Part shown: in pieces, positions 11,978-22,277 of the stretch
Layout: every line of letters begins with the position of its first letter
Position numbering within the stretch: position 1 is the stretch's first letter
NCBI GenBank assembly: GCA_963402885.1
Contig: OY727096.1
Location: 27,137,820 to 27,201,819, forward strand
From: Antedon bifida
Lineage: Eukaryota > Echinodermata > Crinoidea > Comatulida > Antedonidae
DNA length: 64,000 nucleotides
Direction of reading: 5' to 3'
Made by a program: the position numbers and the translations under genes
The notes under the pieces: generated by a model
The model's input: the letters and a program-made list of their open reading frames with translations, nothing else
Databases searched by the model: none
Told to the model about the DNA's origin: nothing

Positions 11978-14900
11978 ATGATAGAGATTTGTCAATTTCA
12001 TAACCCAAATAGTGATATTCAGCTACTTCAGGTAAACAATTAACTATTATTATAGCGTCATATTCATTTGGAGTGACGGTAGACGTTGTTTATCGTCTTC
12101 CTGCAAAGAACAACCTAAACGAAGGACTGCCTAAAAATAGGCAGGCTGCATCAATATTTTTCTTTTCCGACGTGTTAGGACAGAACTACAGAGGGCGCTA
12201 AATTGTTTCTTTTCTCAAAAAAGGCCTCCAAAAGTTTTCACTTTAAACTGTAAACTAAATGGTTAAATTCAATCAAACCAAAATTGTCTGTCAGATGGGT
12301 CAATTTTACTATTTTTTTGCTTTAAATTACAATGTTTTCTGGTAAATAATATATTTTTTTGATCCAATTATTATGTGACATTAAAATTGCATTCAACTTG
12401 AAAAAAAATTTCATTTTTTTTTTCAGGGAGACAGTTAGATATTAATATTCTTATATAATTGAATCCATGTACCTGTTTAATTTTACAGAACATTCTTCCA
12501 TCGGAATACTCGCATACCATTTGTGAATTTGAAGAGGTGCCGGAGCTAAATGGAAAGTTCAAATCTGTTTTAAGATTGAATTTAACAACGGAAGTAGAAG
12601 CAAACATGTGGTTGCAAGCATTTCAAGATACTTCTAAAGATACATATAGAATATCCCGTAAACGTATACCAAAGAAAAGTACAAAGGTTGTTTACACATT
12701 GGACCTAAGATGTCAACATAATACCTTACCAAGGACATCCACTGCTGACCAGAGAGCTGGATCAAAAAACACCAAATGTCCAGCAACTGTGGCCATAACA
12801 GTTAAGAAAATTATATCAAATAGGAAAAGCAGGTACAGTAATAAAAGAAAGATAATTTTTCATACAGAGAGCAAATATATGGTTGTAAAGTATCTTTTTT
12901 TATCTCTGACTTATGATGAACTCTGTTGTTGTCTTGTCTTTCTATGTTGTTTTATTTTATTTCTAAACTAGGCCTACACATTAAATGTATTACATTATTC
13001 ACTACACTTTTAAATAATCACACAATATAGGTGCAGTGAAGAATGATATAAAATTAAATTTAAGAGTATTATCAATTTTACCAACAATTTCAATTTGCTA
13101 TTAATTCAAAATCATCATCTGTTCCTATTATTGCTATATATACATAATTTTATTCCAATTCAATTTCAAATAATAGAAAAAACAATATTGTCTTAATTAA
13201 AACATGTTTTTTTTAAAGGTCGAGTGACATTCATTCAAACAGCATGCCAATGATTGTGCGACTAAATTATACACATAACCATCTTGTAAACTGTGCTGAT
13301 GTTTTAAAGCACAGAGATGTTTCGCCATTTGTTATTGAGAAATTTAAAGTTTTGTACGAATCAGGACATTCACCTTCGACGGCAATGATAGCTCATAAGT
13401 TTGACATGCAAGAAGAGCATGGTGATGACTATGTGCTTGTTTCTGGTGACCGATCTCAATCTCCAGACACTCAGTGGTGCTATAGGTAAGTCATTTAGGC
13501 CCTGCTTTTGCTGAGGTGCAAAAACCTGAAACATTGTATTGTCCCCCAAATAAAAACATGAAAAATGAAGATTAATCAAATCAGACTTTGAATAGGTTAT
13601 TTTGTAGTTTTAATATTTTAACAACTTCCATAGAAATAAAACGACAAAAAAAGTATTGTTTTCACTTATAAAATCACCAAATAAATGGTTAAATTCAACC
13701 AAAAACTCATTGGCTGGCAGCCAATTTGACTATTTTTTGCTTTAAATTACTGTTTTTTCAGGTAGATAGCATTTTTTTAAATCAAATTTTTGGTCAAAGT
13801 GGATACCTATTATGTGACATTAAAATGGCATATTAAATAAAAAATAAATAGATTATTTTTTCAGGAGGACAATGCCTCTTTAATGTATGAACAAATGCCA
13901 TTTTCTTGCCAGCAAAAATAACTTAAAAATTCAAATAATTGTTTCATCCTAGAGAAAATAACATTTGCTTGCACTGTAGACAGAAGTAACCATAATATTG
14001 TAATGCATAGTATTAGCCCAAAATTGTTATGTTACTCAAGCACACAATCAATTGGAAAACTAGGTCGGTCAGTCAGATTTTTTTTTTATTTTAGGATTAA
14101 AATGAATGATTTTTTGCTTTGATCGTAGGATTAATTAATATATGATGTTGATGAAAGACATGGAGTTTTTAACTGTTATATTTTTTATAGGTTTTACAAC
14201 AAAACATTCCAACATCATTATGTAAAGCCAAACCGTGAATCAATGTTGGTTGATTTGAAGAGGAATATAAACGTTTACAATGCAGAGGAGGTTATTTGTA
14301 CAATGGAGGAAGAACTGAGCGGAGGAAATATATGTGTAGCATTGTGCACCCCTTTAATGAAACGAGTACATCGCTGTTATCAACCAAGTGGTGAATTGGT
14401 TTTTCTTGATTCTTTAGGAGGTTTGAATCACTATGGGTGTCGAGTGTATGTGATGTTAGCGCATAGTAGCGCAGGTGGTGTACCTCTTGGAGTTCTTGTG
14501 ACAACATCTGAAGCTGAAGATGTATTAACTGCCGGCTTGCAGCTACTGACGTCTGTATTTCCACAAGATGCTTTTTTTGGAAAAAGTGAAAATGGACCAG
14601 ACGTATTTATGAGTGATGATTCGGAAGCCGAAAAAAATGCATTGCAAAATGTTTTTCCTGATTCTCACCAGTTACTTTCCGTCTTCCACATTTTGCAAGA
14701 AATGTGGAGATCTCTTTTGGATGAAAAGCATAAAATATCCAAAGAGGATCGTCCACACCTTCAGAAATTACTGAAGGATATGCTGTATGCTAAATCATAT
14801 GAAGAACTCGAACAAAACTACAGCAATATTTTAACTGATATAATTGCTTGTAAGTATCCTTGCTATGGGTTGCATATCAAACATATTTTTTTGCGCAAAC

Positions 14901-15940
14901 ATCTGTGGGCTGTTTTCATACGAGATGAACTGCCAATAGGAGAACATGAAACCAGTTACCACGAGTTAACCACGAGAATGCAGAAAGATGATGTGTACTT
15001 GCGAACAAAGTCTTTCAATATTGTGCAACTTGTTGATTTTTTATGTACACGGCTGCAGGCATACTATGAACAGAGACTTCTGGAAGTAGCATACAATAAA
15101 TGCACATCAATTTCTAACAGATATCAACTTATACAACAGTGGCATCTGGAGAAAGAAGATATCGTGCAGTTGAGCCAATACCACTTCCAGATTCCTTCAG
15201 AGAAGACAGCTAGCACGTTTTACGAAATCGATATGTTCGCAGGAGTATGTTCATGTTTCTTTGGTATGAATGGAGCTCTTTGCAAGCATCAGCACATGGT
15301 TTCCAAACACTTTCCAGAATGCATCATCTGCCCTAAGTGCAGCCCAAGCCTTAGGGAAGTTTTTTTCAAAATAGCTAAAGGAATAGAAATAGATGAAAAT
15401 CGTTTTACTGTTCACATTGATAATATGTTTGGAGAGCGGGAAGGTATTGAGATAACAGAAGAGCACACAGAACCTACTACCAACACAGACTTTGTTCAGG
15501 TGATAGAGTATAGTGATATGGAAGATAGCAATGATTCAATGGAGGATAGTGGAGATGAAGAAGAGATACAGGGGAATATTGATGACATAGACCACTTCGT
15601 CGCTGTCCTAAAGAATAAATACAAAGAAAATCCACAGGTCTTCCATAAGCCAATACATTCTTTTATTACCAATTTCCACAAACTCAAAACCGATTCAGAA
15701 ATGATATCTGCTTTATCATCATTTGGTAAACATTCTAGTGTTCATAGTAGCCGCAACCGGTTTGGAAATAAAATTGGAGTCCAACCAACAGCCATTGCTC
15801 GACGGAAGGAAGGGCACAGATTCTTTAGGCAGGGTAGGCCTATATATGAGAACATTGGTAAGCTGATTACAACAAATACAACAGATGAAGCACTGTATAA
15901 CATTCCTGTACAAATAGTTCACGACAAAAATACAACATAA
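11978..15940 (+). CDS. SWIM zinc-finger protein derived from a Mutator-like (MULE) transposase
   Basis: Four exons joined in frame: 11978-12031, 12489-12832, 13219-13485, 14191-15940, giving 804 residues. Residues about 70-155 form a FAR1/FLYWCH-like zinc region (C93, C114, HNH at 152-154). A MULE transposase core follows. Candidate acidic residues are D295 (VFLDSLGG), D364 (FMSDDSEAE) and E480 (SYHELTTR), with the family landmark NVFPDSHQLLSVFH. A SWIM finger CxCx8CxH lies at residues 575-588 (CSC...CKH). An acidic Asp/Glu-Ser stretch and a basic C-terminal tail follow. Such proteins bind DNA; in vertebrates ZSWIM1/ZSWIM3 are domesticated relatives (family knowledge). There are three introns, and no MULE-type long terminal repeats abut the gene, which favours a host gene. 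An active transposase cannot be excluded. The ATG at 11978 is the first in frame after a stop at 11906. A polyadenylation signal AATAAA lies at 16059. Confidence 0.88.
12236..12446. mobile_element. Partial TTAA-type MITE in intron 1 of the SWIM gene, reverse orientation
   Basis: The segments AATTGTCTGTCAGATGGGTC, TTATGTGACATTAAAATTGC and GGGAGACAGTTAGATATTAA are reverse-strand counterparts of the copy at 17,933-18,271. The left end is missing. It ends about 40 bp before the exon 2 acceptor. Confidence 0.65.
13533..13883. mobile_element. TTAA-type MITE in intron 3 of the SWIM gene, reverse orientation
   Basis: Left end TTGTATTGTCCCCCAAAT. Right end GGAGGACAATGCCTCT followed by TTAA. The interior matches the other copies in reverse. 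About 351 bp, starting 48 bp after the exon 3 donor. Confidence 0.8.
14191..15940 (+). CDS. SWIM gene exon 4: transposase core, SWIM finger and acidic tail
   Basis: Enters in phase 2, completing an Arg codon (AG|G), after the acceptor TTTTTTATAG. It carries the whole DDE-like core and the SWIM finger in one 1,750-bp exon with no stop or frameshift. That implies selection on the protein or very recent arrival. Confidence 0.9.
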
Positions 15941-16058
15941 AACATATAATTTTCTCTTCATTAAGGCCCGTTTGTACTATGGGCGATAAAGAATAACAAT
16001 ATAAAATACTGTAAATACATTTTTCTTCTTTTTTGATGACGTCATGATCAATAAGGAC

Positions 16059-16064
16059 AATAAA
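16059..16064 (+). terminator. Likely polyadenylation signal of the SWIM gene
   Basis: Canonical AATAAA 119 bp after the stop codon. Confidence 0.5.
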
Positions 16065-16631
16065 ATCGTTATATCATCATGGTATTATTGCTCTTAATAT
16101 AAATCATGACATCGTCTGATTGGGCTTGTGAAAATATTATTTTCATCAAAGACAGCATTAAAGTAGTTATAGGAAGATGAACACTTTTCTGTGGGAAAAA
16201 TGCATATTAGGCCTACTTATCGTCGATCGTTATCGTTCTAGTAGGTCCTATAAATGGGGTTTTACTATAGTATTTTTTATTTGCTTCACATTCACAGTAG
16301 CCTAATTAATACACTATCCAGCTCTTTTGTCAGCTTTGGTTGTTGCTTACTTTAGACATCTTGAATGAATAAAAATGTTAGGTCACAACAACTTTACCAA
16401 ATCGTTATTTTGCCAAGCACAGCATCAGTTGGAAACGGTAAATCGGTTTTTTTTTTAAAGATTTTAGTTGAAGATGTGATATGAATGACCATGCAGTCTT
16501 GCCAAAATATTAGTTATTACAACTACTGTACTGGGCCAAAATCTTAAAATAAAAAATTAGAAGGCACTATATAAAAAAAATCATCTAATGAATGAAATTA
16601 ATGATTCTACGCTGACATTTTGTATTTACTA
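16065..16631. other. Intergenic, no gene seen
   Basis: AT-rich. It contains one TAGGCCTA (16208) and no open frame of note. Confidence 0.5.
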
Positions 16632-17011
16632 TTAAAGATGTATTGTCTCCCTGAAAAAAATTGTAAAATTTTTTTTTGTTGAATATGCCATTTTAATGTC
16701 ACCTAATAGTTATTCACTTTGACCAAAAATTGGACGGGAAAAAAAATAATTTACCTGAAAAAACTGTAATTTAAAGATGTATTGTCACTTGAAACACAAA
16801 AAAATGAAGGTCAAAATATTCTAGATTTAAATTGGCCATATCAAAGTAATATTAAAGTTATTCAATGGGTTTTTGGTTGAGTTCAACCGTTTATTTTGTC
16901 ATACTATAAGTGAAAACATTATTTTTTCGGGGTTAAAACTACAAAATGGCATATTCAAAGTCTGATTTTATTAATCTTCATTTTTCTAAGGGACAATTAA
17001 TACATCTTTAA
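16632..17011. mobile_element. TTAA-flanked MITE with an internal end-like duplication, 380 bp
   Basis: TTAA then AGATGTATTGTCTCC on the left; GGGACAATTAATACATCT then TTAA on the right. In the middle a further TTTAAAGATGTATTGTCAC start is seen near 16,770. The copy may therefore be two elements, one inside the other. Confidence 0.8.
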
Positions 17012-17932
17012 ATCTGCATGTATTTAGCAAGCTTGTTTGTGATAACCATGACACACTTGTCGTATTCGATTTAGACTTTCACCGTTGAGTACAGTTTTTC
17101 CGTTGAGTACTTCTTTAACGGAGTATTTTGAGCGTTGAGATTGTTCTAACGAAAAAGCTTTCGTTTTCAACGTTTTCTATTCGAATGACTTTCTGTTCGA
17201 ATACAAAAAGTACTCAACGAATCTTTACGTTGACAACGAAAGTTCCCAATCGAATACGACAACTGTGTATTGCAGTGTGCGGCCTCATAATCTTCTACAA
17301 GGTCCATGATCAAACAAACTAAAATGCATACGTTATTTCAGTAAGAAAATGTAGTAAATGTAGTAGAATAATTTTGAAATGATCTCTAATGCTCATGCAA
17401 ACAATAAATACAGTAGGCATAATACCGTACTGCAGACATGGAGATTGCCCTGTTATATAATACAGTAGTATATCTCCCAACTGTATCGTAATAATAAAAA
17501 TGTAACATCTGACATATAATCCGCATTGTTGATGGTTTTAAATGGAGTTGTTATAGTTTGATGATGGTTGCATTTTTTTCTTATCACACATCTGAAACAA
17601 CATTAGGAGACTACATAAAACTGTGTTCCCACTAGGACGTAATCTGTCACAAGCGAGGTCATTCGAAATATACTGCTTGCCATTTGTTAAATAGTTGCGT
17701 TTCGCGTATTTCCTTGTGAACCATACGTTTATGGTATTAGGGCTTTTTATGGCTTTCCAAAGTCGGCTTATGACATTTTTAGTCAGCATTTGAAGTCGAA
17801 AATCGTAAACTTTGCAACCAAGCATTATTATGATAGCGGCAAACCACCACTACAATATCTTTTCATTTTTCATTCCCATTATGATATACTTGGGTAACAT
17901 TATTAGGCTACATGCTTTATAATATGTAAATT
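17012..17932. other. Intergenic, with a decayed Harbinger-like fragment
   Basis: No gene is seen. GTGTTCCCACTAGGACGTAA, then TCACAAGCGAGGTCATTCG near 17,622-17,665, resembles the GGTTCCCACTAG family of the 57-62 kb cluster, but too weakly for a firm call. Around 17,060-17,260 GTTGAGTA and ACGTTGA-like words recur in both orientations. Confidence 0.35.
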
Positions 17933-18271
17933 TTAAAGATATATTGTCCCCCTAAAAAAATATTTTTTTAAATTTTTTTGTTGAATATGTTATTTTAATG
18001 TCACATAATAGTTATTCACTCTCACAAAAAATTGGGTCTGAAAAAAAAATTTTTATCTGAGAAAAATGTAATTTAAAGCAAAAAATGGTCAAATTGTCTG
18101 GAAGACAATGAGTTTTTGGGTAATTTAACTGTTTATTTTGTCTTTTTATAGGTGAAATTATTTTTTTCTTATGGAAGTGAACAACTTCATTAAAACTGCA
18201 AAATGGCCTATTCAAAGTTCGATTTTAAAAATCTTTATTTTTCATGATTTTGGGGGACAATACATCTTTAA
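17933..18271. mobile_element. TTAA-flanked MITE, best-preserved copy, 339 bp
   Basis: The inverted ends are AGATATATTGTCCCCC and GGGGGACAATACATCT, each bordered by TTAA. No coding capacity. A TTAA target and short inverted ends suggest piggyBac-type mobilisation; this is inference, because TA-type insertion inside a longer terminal motif is also possible. Confidence 0.85.
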
Positions 18272-18925
18272 GTGCATATGTCTATTATATTTCAGAAAAA
18301 TCAATATATTAACCTATTTAATACTAATAGTAAGTCTAGTAGTACTATTAACCGGTGAATATATCGATTTTACAGTATTACTAAACTGTATAATCTCTAA
18401 ATAATAAATGGAATTATATGTCCAGTAGTCCATCATATACAATTCTGTAAGTGTAATTCTGTAAGTGTATTTCTGTTAGTCAGAAGTGTAATGACATTCT
18501 GACATCTGATGTGTCAGTTATGGATATTCAAATTACCCCTGGAGTGAATAGTGTGTGTGTGGATGTGTGTTGTACCGTGTGTGAGGCCTACAGAAAGTAA
18601 AAAGCACATACCTAAATCGAAACTCAACAAAAAGGTAGATTAGGATTGCCTACAAAACATCCTATGCGCTACAGTGAGTCTTTCGTGAGAACAGAATGAT
18701 CGTTAAATAAATAAAACATAAATAATGGCATAAAACTCTTTTATCTGTTTCATACAACACATAATTGACAATTTAGTATTTGGGATCGCATTCAAAAATG
18801 TTTATGGCGAATTAGTTTGTGCAATTATAGCCTACGTTACTTTTGAATATTATGGTAAATCGATCGAATTTTATGCGAGATGCAATGAGTTGGAGAAATT
18901 AAGTTGTAATTGAAATAGTGGTATA

Positions 18926-18959
18926 ACCATGGATTAATAAATATTCATTAATCCATGGT
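18926..18959. repeat. Perfect 13-bp-arm hairpin palindrome
   Basis: ACCATGGATTAAT, an 8-base spacer, then ATTAATCCATGGT. Function unknown; possibly the core of a foldback element. Confidence 0.7.
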
Positions 18960-19088
18960 ATACGTACTGTATTAGAAACGTTTGAAAATTCCGCGGGGTG
19001 TTCTGCCAGTGATACGCTCCAGTTGTTAACATTGACGTCGTAGCTCTGGGTGACGTAAAGACAAGAATACAGAGACTTGTGACGCCAC

Positions 19089-20483
19089 AACCATATCTTA
19101 ACAACGTATAGTATGATTGCGAGATTTACGATATCGCCACACGCACTTAAATTGCTGTGACGTCACAAGTGCATGGCAAAATCTACCTCATGAGTTTTCA
19201 CTGTTGTTCAATTGCTAATTTGACCTGTATATGCTTACATTTCCCAAAATGTTTAATCTGGTATTTAGAAGAAACACTTCATTATCCAGATAGGGAAAAG
19301 AAAGAATTAAAAATTTCAACATTTATATTTTTTACGATTTATTTAAAAAGTGTGTTTACTAGAAACATGACGTAAAGTGATGCTCTGGAATCATTCAACC
19401 ATATCGAACTAAAAACCTTTTTAATAACAATCACGGTGATTTTTGCCAAAGAACTTATAACACAAGAATCTCCTGTTCTTTAATTTGCATTCAAAACACA
19501 GTATCGGAAGTACAGGGTTAAAAGGTCAAACTGGGCGACGCCATTTCACAGCATGGAGCAGCGCCCCCTCCAAACTAGGAAGTGAATTACTCTATCCCCT
19601 AGAGTATTAGCAGATCCCCTCTATGATTTTGACTTTCTAATTTGATGCGGGCGCCCTACTCCATGGCTCACAATGGCGCCACCCATTAGTTTTATTCTAT
19701 CCCACAATGCCTTTCGAAATTGTTACGCGCTTCGGACGAACAGGAGATTCTTGTGTTATAAGTTCTTTGTTTTTGGTAAATAAAGACGATGATGTTTATA
19801 GTAATCCACCGCCCTAACCCTTGTACTCAAAGACGATGGTAAGTAAATTATAAAAGTTCATGAATTTAGGCGTTCATAAACGGCGGCCAAAATAATCAGA
19901 CCGACTGGATACCTAGCTAGTAGTGTAGCTACTAGACTAGCTATGCCTATGAGGCTAGGCATAGGCGCCCTAGAGAGTAGGCATATCAATAGGCTGCAGA
20001 ATCACGACCACACACACCGACCGTCGAGTGTGTCACGTCAAAGAGGAACGTTTTGAGTGTGACATGTAATGGTTGAGTGATTCCATTGCGTCATCACATA
20101 CGTGATATTTCTAGCTACCTCCTCGTCTCTGGCGAAGCGCGAACATTTCTAGTAAACACTCTTTTTAAATAAATCGTAAAAAATATAAATGTTGAATTTT
20201 GTTATTGTTTCTTTTGCCTAAATGGATATTTAAGTTTTTCTTCAAAATACCAGACTAAACATTTTGGCAAATTTAATATAAGTCAAATTAGCAATTGAAG
20301 TGACGGTATATCTCTTGCATGTTAACAACAGTGAAAACTCATAAAGTAGATTTTACCATGCACTTGTAACGTCACAGCAATTTACGGCAACGGCTGACGG
20401 CGAGCGCGTGCGGCGATATCCTAAATTTCGCGATTGTTCTTAAATCATTATGTACATCCCTAATACGTTGTTAAAATATGGTT
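19089..20483. mobile_element. 1.4-kb element with long (about 300-bp) terminal inverted repeats
   Basis: The left arm (19089-19365) and the right arm (20144-20483) are inverted copies. Both begin with AACCATATYTTAACAACGTA. They share GATATCGCC, AAATTGCTGTGACGT, CAAGTGCATGG, GAGTTTTCACTGTTGTT, CAATTGCTAATTTGAC and ACGATTTATTTAAAAAG in the same order. The left arm lacks about 25 bp present in the right. No transposase is encoded between them. A clear target duplication was not found. Long inverted arms are typical of MULE or foldback elements (knowledge); the class here is not proven. Confidence 0.8.
19447..19769. mobile_element. 323-bp element with perfect 32-bp inverted ends, nested in the long-TIR element
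   Basis: The 32-bp arms at 19447-19478 and 19738-19769 are exact inverted copies (starting CAAAGAACTTATAACACAAG). A possible 6-bp target duplication, TTTTTG, lies at 19440-19445 and 19770-19775. The middle is GC-richer (GCGCCCCCTCC) and non-coding. Perfect arms suggest a recent insertion. Confidence 0.85.
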
Positions 20484-21645
20484 CTCGGTAAAGTTTGTCC
20501 TTTAATTATTATATCAGGTTATCTGAGCGCTTTATTTAAATTATCTAAATTAGTGTAGGCCTATGAATTATGTACTATCTATCTATCTACTTAATTATCT
20601 ACATCGGCCAGCATCTTCTACATGCATCCAATCCCTCCAGCTGCTTTCAAATCCTTTTGCATAACGAGTGGGTTATAGGCCTACGCTTTGAAAAAATATA
20701 AGATTGTATAGATTTGCATTAATTGTTTGGAATATCAATAAAGAATGTTTTCTTAGTTTAAAAATGAAGACGATTAATATTCCTGTATTTGTTTTACATC
20801 GAAAAAACAAAATGATGAATGGACACAGCTTTGACTATTTCTGTGAATGATATTTCTAAAGCATCGTGAATAAAAACAGTGCGCGCCGCCAACATAATGC
20901 AATTATTATTACACGGTTTGAAATATTAAAGGCACATTGTCCAAGAACCATTATAGTATGATTGCTCTCCAACATTTTTAAAAAGTAATCACTTTTAGTA
21001 ATCTAAAAACTGAGTCTTGGTAGGGAGCATGCGATTTGCGACCCCCAGAATGGGAAATAAGTATGCCCTGTGCGCATTCGCGCGTGACATTGATGTATTT
21101 CTCAGTCCCAGTTTTGGCGGATTCTAATCACACAACATATTACATGCGATGTCGTAGGTTTTATGTCGTCGCATTTGTATAGCAGTGATCGGGAAAATGA
21201 AAATAATGCATTTCTATCTACTGCATAGGCCTACAGACAATTTGAATTTCATAAGTTACAATATAATAATCTAAAATAACTAACATAAAAAAAGAAAACT
21301 AAAGTTAATGTCTACATTATACGAATAATTTGGGGAAAACATTTTGTAGACGTATTTTTGCATTAGACAATTCTATCTTTTTACTGTATTGATCAGAAAG
21401 ACTACAGTTTAAAATAATTGTATGTCTGTGGCATATTGCTTTGACATATCGCAAATGTGTCGTTTTCCCTATTTCCTCTCTTTGCAATAATAATCCCTAC
21501 GATACATTATTAACCTTTGACGCTAAAATATATAGATGAAAAATATGTCATAGACATTCAGTTGTTGTCCCCGAAGAACAGTTAAATGTGTTTAAAAGCA
21601 TTGCACTTAAATATTTCGACTGTATGTGTGATTATGACGAATACA
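20484..21645. other. Intergenic, no gene seen
   Basis: AT-rich, with several TAGGCCTA octamers. A TTAAAGGCACATTGTCC word at 20,928 looks like one end of another small transposon, but no partner end was found. Confidence 0.4.
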
Positions 21646-21892
21646 TCAAACCCATGGGTTTGTCGTAATAATTAAAGTGAATATTGTGAATAAAAAAATG
21701 GGTAAATTCAAAGAAAAATATGGATAGAAAATAAACCCTTTTAAAACAACATACAGAGTAGGTATTTCTAATGGCCGCCTGTAGTACCACAAGTAAAATC
21801 TACACGTCTCTGATTTTTTTCCAGAGTATACACCGTTCCCATTCATGATCAGGAATAGCTGTTGGTTGATAGTCTGACATAATAAAACTCTG

Positions 21893-21960
21893 TCTACACC
21901 ATCAAACAAAAATATGTGATGTGACCAAATATGGTAGTGATATGACGTCATCGTTTCCAT
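21893..21960. mobile_element. Partial CTCTGTCTACACT-family MITE
   Basis: CTCTGTCTACACCATCAAAC, then ATGTGATGTGACC and ATGGTAGTGATATGACGTCA. It lies just downstream of the mosaic gene stop codon, probably in its 3' UTR. Confidence 0.7.
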
Positions 21961-22020
21961 TTCTAGATGTGGCAAAGTAAAGGAAATGTTCCACATTAAA
22001 AAAACAAATCAGTAGCCTTC

Positions 22021-22277
22021 TCACAGTTGTGAGTATTGATCAACTGTAAACATAACATCAACCTTCTGGTAGTGAATGATATTACTTGTAAGCGTATTTG
22101 ATGATACGTCACGAAGGCAGGTGAAAAGAACACATCTGGTGTAGGATTCAAATCTAAACCCTTCGCAGAAATTCTTGTTCAGACACATTTGTGAGCATTC
22201 TATCAACGACCTGCAGTTTTGTTCTGATATTTGGTGACCTCCAAGTCCTTCCCTTCGTACAAAAATAAGTTGTCTGT
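22021..22277 (-). CDS. PAN/apple terminal exon of the mosaic gene
   Basis: Eighty-five codons plus TGA. The cysteine pattern NCRS...ECSQMCLNKNFCEGFRF...CVLF fits a PAN/apple domain. The acceptor TTTTGCAG gives phase 1, completing an Asp codon. Confidence 0.82.

Noticed and set aside
12459-12489. ATG at 12459 as the start of the SWIM protein
   Set aside because: The bases between it and 12488 form the polypyrimidine-AG acceptor. An upstream ATG exon (11978-12031) with donor CAG|GTAAAC joins in the right phase.
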